64,000 nucleotides of DNA. Origin: Caldilinea sp. CFX5 (GTDB lineage: Bacteria; Chloroflexota; Anaerolineae; Caldilineales; Caldilineaceae). The first letter of the stretch is position 1; the number at the start of each line of letters is the position of its first letter. Positions 1 through 7,929 of the stretch are shown here, in pieces. The notes under the pieces were generated by a model. The model was not told where the DNA came from, made no database searches, and worked only from the letters and a program-made list of their open reading frames with translations. Both the position numbers and the translations under genes were made by a program. Location of the stretch: NCBI GenBank assembly GCA_021405325.1, contig QWII01000046.1:186001-250000 (forward strand). The letters are read 5' to 3'.

Positions 1-947
1 AGCGTCCAGCCGGCGAAGGTCTGCGCCAACCGCTCATTGAGCGTGCTACTGCCCAGCACCCGCTCAACGGCGCCATTGCGGATGATCACCACATGGGTGT
101 CGCCCACGCCATCCAGATCGACCACCAGCGCCGCTGTCTTCTGGGGTGCATTGGCTGTGGCTTGCACAATCCCTGTGAAAACGGCGCGGTAGTAGGGCGT
201 CAGGTTAATATCAATATCGGCGGCATGGTTGTCAAAGACCAGCAGGTGGATGGTGAGCAACTGTTCGCTCTCAGCCACGCAGCGCAGCCCACTGGGTTGC
301 ACCTGCTTTACACCTGCTCGCCAGCTTTGCCAGCGTTGATCTGTTGGTTCACAAAGCGTAGTGCGATCAAAAACCAACGTTTGCAATTGGGTGAGGTGGG
401 TGAAGGTTTGGGGCAATGGCCCCGTTAACAGAGCATTGTCGCGCAAGTTCAAGCCCTGCAGCGTCGTCGCGTTGCCTAACTCGGCGGGTAGTGCGCCGGT
501 AAATGCATTTTGGCTTAGATCAAGCTCTTGCAGTGGTAAGGCGCCAAGCGTGGCTGGTATGGCGCCTTGCAAGCGATTGTTCGATAGGTCGAGAATTTGG
601 AGATAGGAGAGTTTGCCGATCGCGGCCGGGAGTACACCGGTCAGCCCACGGTTATTCAAGCTAATTTTGAGAAGCTGTTGCCCTGAACAGGAGAGGCCAA
701 ACCAGGAACAGGGGCGGTTGTCTACAAACCAACCGGCGCGCGTGGCCCACTCGGCGCCATTGGTGCTTTGCGCGAGCGCCAGTAATACCTCACATTCCGC
801 TTGGGAAATTTCTGTCACGGTTGTACAGGTAAAGCTTGTCTGGGCATGGCCCTTCGTAAAAACGCCAAAGAGCAGCACGCTGATCAGAAAAGGCAGCAGA
901 AGAATGATAAAGCGCCGAACAGTTAGGCGGTGGGTAATCAGGATCAT
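1..947 (-). CDS. Secreted leucine-rich-repeat protein (3' end outside window)
   Basis: Reading the minus strand from the ATG at 947 gives an open frame that runs off the window edge, so the C-terminus is missing. A clear ribosome site (GGAGG, 4 nt before the ATG) supports the start. Residues about 1-30 are a signal peptide or membrane anchor with several arginines followed by a leucine/phenylalanine-rich stretch. A cysteine-containing cap (NRPCSWFGLSC) follows, then plant-type leucine-rich repeats of about 24 residues (LSYLQILDLSNNRLQGAIP is one). The visible C-terminal part is not LRR. LRRs of this type usually bind proteins or surface ligands, and the partner here is unknown. It is transcribed divergently from the TPR gene at 1241. 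Confidence 0.75.
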   Translation of the reverse strand, partial: MILITHRLTVRRFIILLLPFLISVLLFGVFTKGHAQTSFTCTTVTEISQAECEVLLALAQSTNGAEWATRAGWFVDNRPCSWFGLSCSGQQLLKISLNNRGLTGVLPAAIGKLSYLQILDLSNNRLQGAIPATLGALPLQELDLSQNAFTGALPAELGNATTLQGLNLRDNALLTGPLPQTFTHLTQLQTLVFDRTTLCEPTDQRWQSWRAGVKQVQPSGLRCVAESEQLLTIHLLVFDNHAADIDINLTPYYRAVFTGIVQATANAPQKTAALVVDLDGVGDTHVVIIRNGAVERVLGSSTLNERLAQTFAGWT

Positions 948-1088
948 GATTCCTCCGTAGGGATAAGGGTAATAGTCAGGATACGCATATAGCGCAAGGG
1001 AATAGGGTCAGCGTCAGCGCTCTCTGCATTATACCAGAAAAGAGTAAACAAGCTGAAAAAATTGTTTACGACAAAAGACGTACTAATT

Positions 1089-1117
1089 ATTACAAAGTTT
1101 ACCGTCGAATATATAAT
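1089..1117 (+). promoter_or_regulatory. Possible sigma70-type promoter
   Basis: ATTACA and TATAAT are separated by 17 bp, about 125 bp ahead of the TPR gene start. The -10 box is a perfect consensus and the -35 matches 4 of 6. The surrounding 1020-1120 is AT-rich compared with the genes. Prediction from sequence only. Confidence 0.4.
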
Positions 1118-1240
1118 TTTGCCTGTGCCGGTTAGTGAAGGTTGGTTTGTGAATTGGTCGGCGAATCGGTTGTGAACAAACTAACCAATCAACTAATCAC
1201 CTTAACCAATGAGCTGACTTTTTTGATGATGGGAAGAGCA

Positions 1241-3481
1241 ATGCTGCAAGCAGATTTTCCTGGCCTGGTCGCGCATGCACTGAAGCTTTACCGCGACGGT
1301 GATACGCTGGCGCTGGCGACAACCGCGCTGGCGGATAGCGCATTAGTGGAGGCCGAATTCCTTGCCGGCGACACCATCACACCAGCGGCGCGCGGGCGGG
1401 CCGTCCAAGCCGTGTTGACCTGGGCCATTCAAGAGTTGCGGCCCCATGGCCTCGAACCGGGGCCGTCTGCGGCTGGGCATCCTGGCGCCATGCCGCCGGT
1501 CTGGCGCTTCTACAAAATTCTTGCCCACTTCTACCTGGATCATTGGACCCTTGAGCGGATTGCTGCCGAGTTGAACTTTTCGCCTACCAGCATTGTGAAT
1601 CTGCGCACCAAAGCGATTGCCGCCCTGGCTGGTGTGTTGCAAACGGCGCTCGCCAGCAGTGCGTTGTTGACAGCGCGTCGTCAAGAAGTGATCAACCTGC
1701 GCTATGGCGCATTACAGTCAATCGAACAGGCCATTGTCCGTATCGCCGTTTTTTTTCAGCAGCCCATTCCTGTGCGTTTGTTAACCGAAATTGCGCCTGA
1801 TGCCACCACCACCGTTGTGCAAGAAGCGCTTGCCGTGATCGTGCAACAGTCGTTGTTGGCCTATGACGCCCAGGCGGGGATGGTCTATGCGCCGCCCTTG
1901 GTGCGCGACACACTGCTGGGGCAACTGCCCATCGATGAACGGTTGCGCTGGCATCAGAGCGCCGCCGGCTATTATGAAACCCAGTGTAATTATTGGGAAG
2001 CGGCGCATCATTGGCGGTTAGCCGGTGCAAGCGAACGGGCTGCACAGCTTTTGCTCGAACACGTTCAAACGATCATAAACCGGCTGAAGGGCAATGAACT
2101 GGATGACCTGCTGGCCGCCTTTCAACCAACCGAAGTGGCGGCGCCAACCTGGGTGCGCCTGAAACTCGTTAGCGGGCAAATCGCCGAAGGCCGCGCCAAC
2201 TTGGCGGCGGCGCTGGCGGCCTATAGTGCGGCGCTACAAACCGAGGATGTCGCCATCAAGGCCAACGCGCATTATCGTCTGGCAAAAATCTTAGAATATC
2301 GTAATCTGGATGAGGCGCTTGCGCACTATGCGCGGGGCATCGAGCTGTTGGAACGGAGCGGGGTGGACAATCCATTGTTGGTGAAGATGTATATTCATCG
2401 CTCCTGGATCTTCATCCAAGACCGCCAGGATTTCCGGCGCGCCGAAAGCAGCTTACAAAGGGCAAAAGCATTGATCGATCCGACGAATCGGGAAGATTAT
2501 GCGGATCTGTACAACGCATCGGGGGAATTGTTTCATCGTGAAGGGAAATGGGCCTATGCGATTGAAGATCGGTTACAAGCCTGGCTGGCGGCCAAAGAGA
2601 GTAACGACCTGGAGCGCATTGTCAAAATTGGGTATAACGTAGGCGGCGATTATACCGAAATGCACAATTTTCCCGCGGCGCTCACCTATCTTAACCAAAG
2701 CCTTGCCCTGGCGCAGGAAAAGGGCATGTTGGCTATGGTCGCGCAATGTGACGAAGTGATTGGGATCTGTTACTTTTATCAAGCGGACTATGCCGCCGCG
2801 ATCCGTTCTTACAAAGCCGCCTATCAGATCTTTGCTCAGGTGCAAAATAAAACTGCTTTGACCAATAGTTGCTTCAATTTGGCTGAGGCGTATGCCATTG
2901 GCAACGATAGGGCGCAAGCGCGGCGCTACTATGAAGAAGGCGTGGCGCTTGCCACCACGTTGATCCGGCAGCCTGACGACGCCGATTCCTTACTGATTGT
3001 CAAACGCTTTGCTGAACTAAAACAACAATACCCCTTGTTATTGATCGATGCGACAACGGTCAATGAACGCCAGCAGCGGGCGCTGGCTTATGTGCAGCAA
3101 CATGGCAAAATCACCAACCGGGAGTATCGCCTGCTGAATGGTGTGCAAAATAAAACAGCCGCCGCGGAGTTGAAGCTGTTAGTCGCGCAACAGTTGCTGA
3201 CCCAAAGTGGTCAGGGGGCGGCGGTGAGCTATCACCCCCCCCAACCAGCCGCCGCAACTTCGGCGCCCGCGACTGTTGCCCCACCTGTCGCCCTGTCCGC
3301 GCGCCAGAGGCAGGCTATAGCCTATGTGCAGCAGCATGGGCAAATTTCCAACCGAATCTATCGTGAATTGACGGGGGTGGCTAACAAAGCCGCGGCCACC
3401 GATCTACGCGACCTGGTCGAAAAAGGACTCTTTACCCAAGGGGGCAAAGGGCCGGCAACGATCTATCGTTTAAGCCATTAA
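1241..3481 (+). CDS. TPR-repeat protein with two C-terminal winged-helix-like modules
   Basis: The frame is open from a TTG at 1142. I prefer the ATG at 1241 (MLQADFPGL) because GGGAAG lies just upstream, while 1142-1200 is repeat-like sequence; ATGs at 1226/1229 are also possible. The N-terminal 150 residues include a helix-turn-helix-like stretch (LERIAAELNFSPTSIVNLR). The middle, about residues 200-600, is a run of tetratricopeptide repeats such as those around YNVGGDYTEMHNFPAALTYL. The C-terminus carries two copies of a roughly 55-residue module with the pattern QRQAxAYVQQHGxIxNRxYR, joined by an A/P-rich linker. These resemble the small winged helices found at the end of ATPase-type regulators. 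This suggests a transcriptional or signalling scaffold, but no target can be named. Its stop overlaps the convergent regulator at 3470 by 12 bp. Confidence 0.7.
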   Translation: MLQADFPGLVAHALKLYRDGDTLALATTALADSALVEAEFLAGDTITPAARGRAVQAVLTWAIQELRPHGLEPGPSAAGHPGAMPPVWRFYKILAHFYLDHWTLERIAAELNFSPTSIVNLRTKAIAALAGVLQTALASSALLTARRQEVINLRYGALQSIEQAIVRIAVFFQQPIPVRLLTEIAPDATTTVVQEALAVIVQQSLLAYDAQAGMVYAPPLVRDTLLGQLPIDERLRWHQSAAGYYETQCNYWEAAHHWRLAGASERAAQLLLEHVQTIINRLKGNELDDLLAAFQPTEVAAPTWVRLKLVSGQIAEGRANLAAALAAYSAALQTEDVAIKANAHYRLAKILEYRNLDEALAHYARGIELLERSGVDNPLLVKMYIHRSWIFIQDRQDFRRAESSLQRAKALIDPTNREDYADLYNASGELFHREGKWAYAIEDRLQAWLAAKESNDLERIVKIGYNVGGDYTEMHNFPAALTYLNQSLALAQEKGMLAMVAQCDEVIGICYFYQADYAAAIRSYKAAYQIFAQVQNKTALTNSCFNLAEAYAIGNDRAQARRYYEEGVALATTLIRQPDDADSLLIVKRFAELKQQYPLLLIDATTVNERQQRALAYVQQHGKITNREYRLLNGVQNKTAAAELKLLVAQQLLTQSGQGAAVSYHPPQPAAATSAPATVAPPVALSARQRQAIAYVQQHGQISNRIYRELTGVANKAAATDLRDLVEKGLFTQGGKGPATIYRLSH

Positions 3482-4303
3482 CCGGGTCTCCATCAGCTTT
3501 TCGGTCAATTTTGCGCTGTCGGTCGCCGGCAGGTTGAGTTGATAACCCACGCCCCGCACCGTGATCAAATATTGGGGATCGGTCGGATCGACTTCAATTT
3601 TTTTGCGTAAGCGCCACATGGCAACTTCGATAAAGTTAAAATTTTCCTCCTCGGCAAAGCCCCAGATGAGCTGCGCCAGTTGTTGTTTGGAGATCGGTGC
3701 ATTGGGATGGGTGTGCAAATACCGCAGAAGCTGATATTCAAGCTGCGTCAAAGGCACTTCTTTCCCACGCACTTTCACCGATTGCATTTCGGTGTTCAAG
3801 GTAAAAGGCGTCGTCGATAATTTGCCCGGTAGATAGCGGTATTTGCCTTGGCCCGCCCGCCGCAAGGTTGCTTGGATGCGCATATCAAGTTCAGCAAAAG
3901 AGAAGGGCATAGCGATATAAGCGTCGGCGCCGATGGATAAGCCGTAGATCATGTCGCGCAAACTCTTCTCGTCTGATAATAGAATCAAAGGAATATGGCT
4001 GTGGTTGCGCACGGTGACGCAAAGGTCAAAGGTGTCACTGTCGGCTTGCACCAGATAGAGGAGAATTAGATCGAATTCCTCCTGTTGCAGCAAGCGTTGC
4101 AGTTCGTCTTCGGTATAGGTGTGGCCAACTGCATAGCCCGCCTGTTGTAGATTTTCCAACAGGAAATTCGTCATCGGCTGCGGTGGCATTAGCAAGAGCA
4201 GATTCGTCTGGGCGCGCTGTCTGCGTGCTTGCTCCGGTAGGCGCATGGGCGTCAGTCTTCTTGATGCTCTCAGGTAGGTGTTCATAGCTTGCGCTTTTGT
4301 CAT
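3470..4303 (-). CDS. OmpR/PhoB-type response regulator with degenerate receiver
   Basis: About 277 residues: a receiver-like domain (roughly residues 30-150) followed by a winged-helix Trans_reg_C domain (roughly 165-265; LTQLEYQLLRYLHTHPNAPI, then LITVRGVGYQL). The DNA-binding half is canonical. In the receiver, the strand that normally ends in the phosphorylated aspartate reads FDLILLYLVQADSD, with tyrosine at the expected Asp. The conserved lysine of the KPF loop is methionine (AMPF). Both residues of the phosphorylation site are therefore missing, so the protein probably works without phosphotransfer. A GTG 12 bp upstream (4315) is an alternative start. No histidine kinase is adjacent; the neighbour is the convergent TPR gene. 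Confidence 0.85.
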   Translation of the reverse strand: MTKAQAMNTYLRASRRLTPMRLPEQARRQRAQTNLLLLMPPQPMTNFLLENLQQAGYAVGHTYTEDELQRLLQQEEFDLILLYLVQADSDTFDLCVTVRNHSHIPLILLSDEKSLRDMIYGLSIGADAYIAMPFSFAELDMRIQATLRRAGQGKYRYLPGKLSTTPFTLNTEMQSVKVRGKEVPLTQLEYQLLRYLHTHPNAPISKQQLAQLIWGFAEEENFNFIEVAMWRLRKKIEVDPTDPQYLITVRGVGYQLNLPATDSAKLTEKLMETRLMA

Positions 4304-4389
4304 CCAAGTTTCCACGGGTTTCCACCAATTCTGTAAGCGTGCTTGGCTCTATCAGTTGTGAGCGGGTTGAAGAGAGTGGGTTGCTGGTT

Positions 4390-4436
4390 GGTTGATCGGT
4401 TAGTTGATCGGGGGAAACCTAACTAACCAATCAACC
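4390..4436. repeat. Inverted repeat of the GGTTGATTGGTTAGTT type
   Basis: Arms of 17 bp (4390-4406 and 4420-4436) pair with two mismatches. The word AACTAACCAATCAAC of the right arm recurs near 1182 and, slightly altered, at 16696. It lies upstream of the response regulator that starts at 4303. Confidence 0.6.
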
Positions 4437-4715
4437 GCTTTCCCGCTTCATACTATAGTCCTCTCTGTCAATCAAGCCAATCAATTTTAAACCAAGAAAT
4501 CCTTCGCCTTTCTCCATCATTTCCCAGCCAAGTACACGATTATGACACGATAGGACATGATTTCGCCGGCGTTTGCCGATTTAGCCCGCCTTTCGTATAC
4601 TGTGAGGGTAATCAATTCGCAGTAGACCGCACCGTAGCCGAGGTGGCAATAGACCGACTCCGGACTACGCGCCTGCATGACTGCGGACTACTGATTTTAG
4701 GTACTTAACACACTA

Positions 4716-4806
4716 GGCTCATGTACGGAAAGCGTGAATACCTGTCAGGTTTCGCAAACCTGACAGGTGTGGCTGGTTGAGACCTCACACTTTCTGTACA
4801 TGAGCC
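4716..4806. repeat. Nested double palindrome upstream of the FAD oxidoreductase
   Basis: Outer arms 4716-4737 and 4785-4806 (22 bp, two mismatches) enclose a perfect 13-bp-arm hairpin at 4740-4768 with a 3-nt loop. The element ends 32 bp before the oxidoreductase start, so it would lie in the 5' leader. It could be a regulatory hairpin or operator. The rest of 4304-4838 shows no gene. Confidence 0.65.
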
Positions 4807-4838
4807 AATACACTATAAGAAAGCAGCCAAGGAGGGCT

Positions 4839-6182
4839 ATGCTCACCTATTCACGACAGCTACCGGTGACGGCGACCCCTGATGTGTTGATCTGTGGCGG
4901 CGGCCTGGCCGGGATTGGCGCCGCCGTCGCCGCGGCGCGCCATGGCGCGCGCACCCTATTGGTTGAGCGCAATGGCTTTGCCGGCGGCTTTTTCACCGCC
5001 ATCATCGGCTCTGCTTTTGATGGCTTTGTCGACGAGCGCACCGGCACGCCGGTGGTTGGCGGCCTGGTCTTTGAGATGCTGGAACGTATGGGCGTCATCC
5101 GGCCAGGAGAGGGGCCGCATTTGCGCTACAATGTCAACGGCGATCTCTCCTTTGTCGAGATGCACCCCGAACGGGTCATCCCCCGCTGTGACCCGGAACG
5201 CTTCAAACGCGCGGCGGATGCGATTTTGCTGGAAGCGGGGGTTGAAGTGTTGTATCACACGCAGGTGGCCGATGTGGTGACAACCGGCGGTCACATTGAA
5301 GCGGTTATTGTCAGCAACAAGGCCGGTCTCGTCGCCATCAAACCGCAGATCGTCATTGACGGCACCGGCGATGGCGATGTGGCGGCCTGGGCCGGCGCGC
5401 CCTACGAAAAGGCCGAACCGCTCCAACCGATGAGTCTGCACTTTCGTATTGCCTACTTGCAACCGACCTTTGAGTTACGCCGGCGCTGTGCCGCCGTCTT
5501 GATGGCGGCCCACCAACGGGGTGAACTGGGTCTCTACGCCGGCCCCTATCCCGCCACCTTCTCCGGCCGCGATGTCTATTTCAACGCTACCCGCACCCCT
5601 GGCGACAGCACCAACCCCGCCGACTGGAGCCGCGCCGAAATCCAGGGCCGCCGCGATGCCTGGACAATGTTTGAACTCTGGCAGAAGGAGCTACCCGAAT
5701 TTGCCGACGCCTACTTTATGACCAGCGGCCCCACGGCCGGCGCCCGCGAATCGCGCCGCATTGTCGGCGACTATGTGCTGACCGGTGAAGATGTCCGCCA
5801 GGGGCGCCGCCATGAGGATGTGATTGTCCTCGGCGCCTGGCGGCTCGACCGCCACCCGCCCGACAAACCCGGCTATCACGACACTCCCTGGACGCCGCCC
5901 TACGACATTCCCTACCGCACGCTGCTGCCACAGAAGGTGGAAAATTTGCTGGTGGCCGGTCGCTGCCATTCGGCCACCTCCGAGGCGTTGGCTTCCAGTC
6001 GCGTCACTGCCACGGCGATGGGGATGGGGCAGGCCGCAGGGATTGCGGCGGCGCTGGCCGTGGCTACAGGGGAAGCGCCCCGTCAAGTCAATGTCCAGCA
6101 GATTCAAGACAAGATCCTCAGCATGGGTGGCATCCTCCAAGCGCCCACATCGGATGTAAAAGTCGGCAATCCGGCTTGGTAA
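4839..6182 (+). CDS. FAD-dependent oxidoreductase
   Basis: 447 residues. The start is set at the ATG 4839, preceded by AAGGAGGG; the frame is open upstream to 4767, but that part is the palindromic leader. The N-terminus has the dinucleotide-binding motif GGGLAGIGAAVAAARHGA followed by an acidic strand end (LLVERNGFAGG). The C-terminus has the second FAD contact region (ENLLVAGRCHSATSEALAS). This is the layout of the FAD_oxidored family, in which cofactor binding is clear but substrates are diverse. It is followed after 60 bp by an aldo/keto reductase with its own ribosome site, so the two are likely co-transcribed and may share a redox pathway. The substrate cannot be assigned. Confidence 0.85.
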   Translation: MLTYSRQLPVTATPDVLICGGGLAGIGAAVAAARHGARTLLVERNGFAGGFFTAIIGSAFDGFVDERTGTPVVGGLVFEMLERMGVIRPGEGPHLRYNVNGDLSFVEMHPERVIPRCDPERFKRAADAILLEAGVEVLYHTQVADVVTTGGHIEAVIVSNKAGLVAIKPQIVIDGTGDGDVAAWAGAPYEKAEPLQPMSLHFRIAYLQPTFELRRRCAAVLMAAHQRGELGLYAGPYPATFSGRDVYFNATRTPGDSTNPADWSRAEIQGRRDAWTMFELWQKELPEFADAYFMTSGPTAGARESRRIVGDYVLTGEDVRQGRRHEDVIVLGAWRLDRHPPDKPGYHDTPWTPPYDIPYRTLLPQKVENLLVAGRCHSATSEALASSRVTATAMGMGQAAGIAAALAVATGEAPRQVNVQQIQDKILSMGGILQAPTSDVKVGNPAW

Positions 6183-6242
6183 AAAATCGTCGTGCGAATG
6201 CACCCGTCCTGTAGGGACACCTGAGTTTAGGAGAAAACAACA

Positions 6243-7214
6243 ATGCAATATACCAATCTTGGCCGTACCGGCCTCAAAGTGAGCCGGCTTTGTCTGGGCA
6301 CCATGAACTTCGGCCCGCAGACCAGCGAAGCGGAGAGCCACGCCATTATGGATCGCGCCCTGGCGACCGGCGTCAACTTTTTTGACACGGCCAACCGCTA
6401 TGGCCGCGACATTAGCCTGGGCTTTACCGAAGAGATCATCGGGTGCTGGCTGGCGCAGGGTGGTGGCCGGCGGGAGCAGATTGTGTTAGCCACGAAGGTC
6501 TACGGCCCAATGGGTGATGGCGTCAATGACCGGGGGCTGTCGGCCTACCATATCCGCAAGGCGTGTGAAGATAGTCTACGCCGCTTGCAGACCGATCATA
6601 TCGACCTCTACCAGATGCACCATGTCGAGCGGCGCACGCCCTGGGAAGAGATCTGGCAGGCGATGGAGCAACTGGTGCGTGAGGGCAAGGTGCTGTATGT
6701 CGGCAGCAGCAACTTTGCCGGCTTGCATATTGCCCTGGCTCAGTTTGCTGCGCAGAAGCGCAACTTCCTCGGTCTGGTTGCGGAGCAGAGTTTATACAAT
6801 CTCAATGCGCGCATGATTGAACTGGAAGTGATTCCCGCCTGTCGCGAATTTGGCCTGGGGTTGATTCCGTGGAGTCCGCTGGGCGGTGGGCTGTTGGGCG
6901 GCGTCTTGCAAAAAGCCAGTGAAGGGCGCCGCGCCAATGAACGCACCCAGCAACGGATTGAACAACTGCGCGCCAAACTGGAAGCCTACGAAGCGCTGTG
7001 TGCGCAACTGGGCGAAGCGCCGGCCAATGTCGCCCTGGCCTGGCTGCTGCATAATCCCGTTGTCACCGCACCGATCATTGGGCCGCGCACACAGCAGCAG
7101 TTTGAGGAGAGCTTGCGTGCCGTAGAGATTCCGTTGTCTGCCGATCTACTGCAACAACTCAATACAATCTGGCCTGGTCCCGGTGGTGAAGCGCCGGAAG
7201 CATATGCATGGTGA
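6243..7214 (+). CDS. Aldo/keto reductase
   Basis: 323 residues, the usual length for the family. It starts at ATG 6243 after a purine-rich site (AGGAGAAAAC). The N-terminus NLGRTGLKVSRLCLGTMNFG is the classic first strand. The catalytic tetrad is visible as Asp and Tyr in NFFDTANRYG, Lys in VLATKVYGP and His in LYQMHHVERRTPWEE. The C-terminal NADPH-binding region ends in APIIGPRTQQQFEESL. The family reduces carbonyls with NADPH. It probably forms an operon with the FAD enzyme upstream and is followed by a strong hairpin at 7247. Confidence 0.93.
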   Translation: MQYTNLGRTGLKVSRLCLGTMNFGPQTSEAESHAIMDRALATGVNFFDTANRYGRDISLGFTEEIIGCWLAQGGGRREQIVLATKVYGPMGDGVNDRGLSAYHIRKACEDSLRRLQTDHIDLYQMHHVERRTPWEEIWQAMEQLVREGKVLYVGSSNFAGLHIALAQFAAQKRNFLGLVAEQSLYNLNARMIELEVIPACREFGLGLIPWSPLGGGLLGGVLQKASEGRRANERTQQRIEQLRAKLEAYEALCAQLGEAPANVALAWLLHNPVVTAPIIGPRTQQQFEESLRAVEIPLSADLLQQLNTIWPGPGGEAPEAYAW

Positions 7215-7246
7215 GTGTCAACATTGTAAAGCTGTACCTATTCAGT

Positions 7247-7306
7247 CCGCTCGTAGCCAGTCCGTGACTGGCGTCCGACCGCCAGTTACGGACTGGCTAC
7301 GAGCGG
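7247..7306. terminator. 27-bp-arm palindrome between convergent genes
   Basis: Arms 7247-7273 and 7280-7306 pair with one mismatch around a 6-nt loop, between the stops of the aldo/keto reductase (+) and a response regulator (-). No U-run follows, so it may act as a bidirectional roadblock or 3'-end stabiliser and not as a classic intrinsic terminator. Its word CCAGTCCGTGACTGG resembles the palindrome at 32358. Confidence 0.65.
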
Positions 7307-7324
7307 GGGCGGCTTGGTAGTTCT

Positions 7325-7741
7325 TTATTTGTTTAGCTTTGGTTGGGCGGCGCGTAGCGATGGGCTTAGGTAGATTTCACCTTGGAGCACCCGGTTGATG
7401 GCGTCGATGAGTTCAGGCGGCTTGCCTTTGGCGACATAGCCGCCAGCGCCACTCGCCAACGCCTTTTGCACATAGCTACGTTCTTGATGACCGGAGAACA
7501 TGAGACAACGCAAGGTTGGCTGTTGGCTGCGCAAGGCTTGGAGCAGTTGAATGCCGTCCATATCCGGTAGCGAAACATCAATGATCACAAGATCGACCGT
7601 CAACCGTGGGATCTGGTCAATGGCCTCTTGGGCCGTCGTGGCTGCACCACAGACTTGTAGACCTGGCATTGCATTAATAAATTCACTCAACATCTCTGCG
7701 ACAAGAGGATGATCCTCTGTAATATAGATATTGGCTGGCAT
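7325..7741 (-). CDS. Receiver-only response regulator (NarL-like receiver)
   Basis: 138 residues forming one receiver domain: acidic pair in IYITEDHPL, phosphoacceptor Asp in DLVIIDVSLPDMDG, Ser in CLMFSGHQ, Lys in GYVAKGKP. NarL-family regulators continue into a LuxR-type helix-turn-helix; this one stops about 15 residues after the receiver, so it has no DNA-binding output. It lies downstream of the kinase at 7920-10445 and is a close paralogue of the regulator at 10793-11212. Likely role: phosphate acceptor for the neighbouring kinases. AAGGA sits about 9 nt before the ATG. Confidence 0.88.
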   Translation of the reverse strand: MPANIYITEDHPLVAEMLSEFINAMPGLQVCGAATTAQEAIDQIPRLTVDLVIIDVSLPDMDGIQLLQALRSQQPTLRCLMFSGHQERSYVQKALASGAGGYVAKGKPPELIDAINRVLQGEIYLSPSLRAAQPKLNK

Positions 7742-7860
7742 GACTGGTTTTCCTTTGGGGTAGAAACACCTCTGTTGTAAAAGCGCTGTGCGTATTGCGT
7801 GAACTGCTCAAACTGTGCCCTCTCTTTACTTTGTCTCTTTTGTCGTATTGTTCTGTGCAA

Positions 7861-7929
7861 TAAGTCTTGAACGGTTATTCGTAGGTCATCGCCGGAGGCG
7901 ATGACCTACGAATAACCGTTCAAGACTTA
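7861..7929. repeat. Perfect 33-bp-arm palindrome containing a stop codon
   Basis: Positions 7861-7893 are the exact reverse complement of 7897-7929, with a 3-nt loop. The right arm contains the stop codon and last codons of the kinase read on the minus strand (stop at 7920-7922). RNA from this site would form a very stable hairpin. It may act as a terminator or 3' stabiliser between the kinase and its response regulator. Confidence 0.9.
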
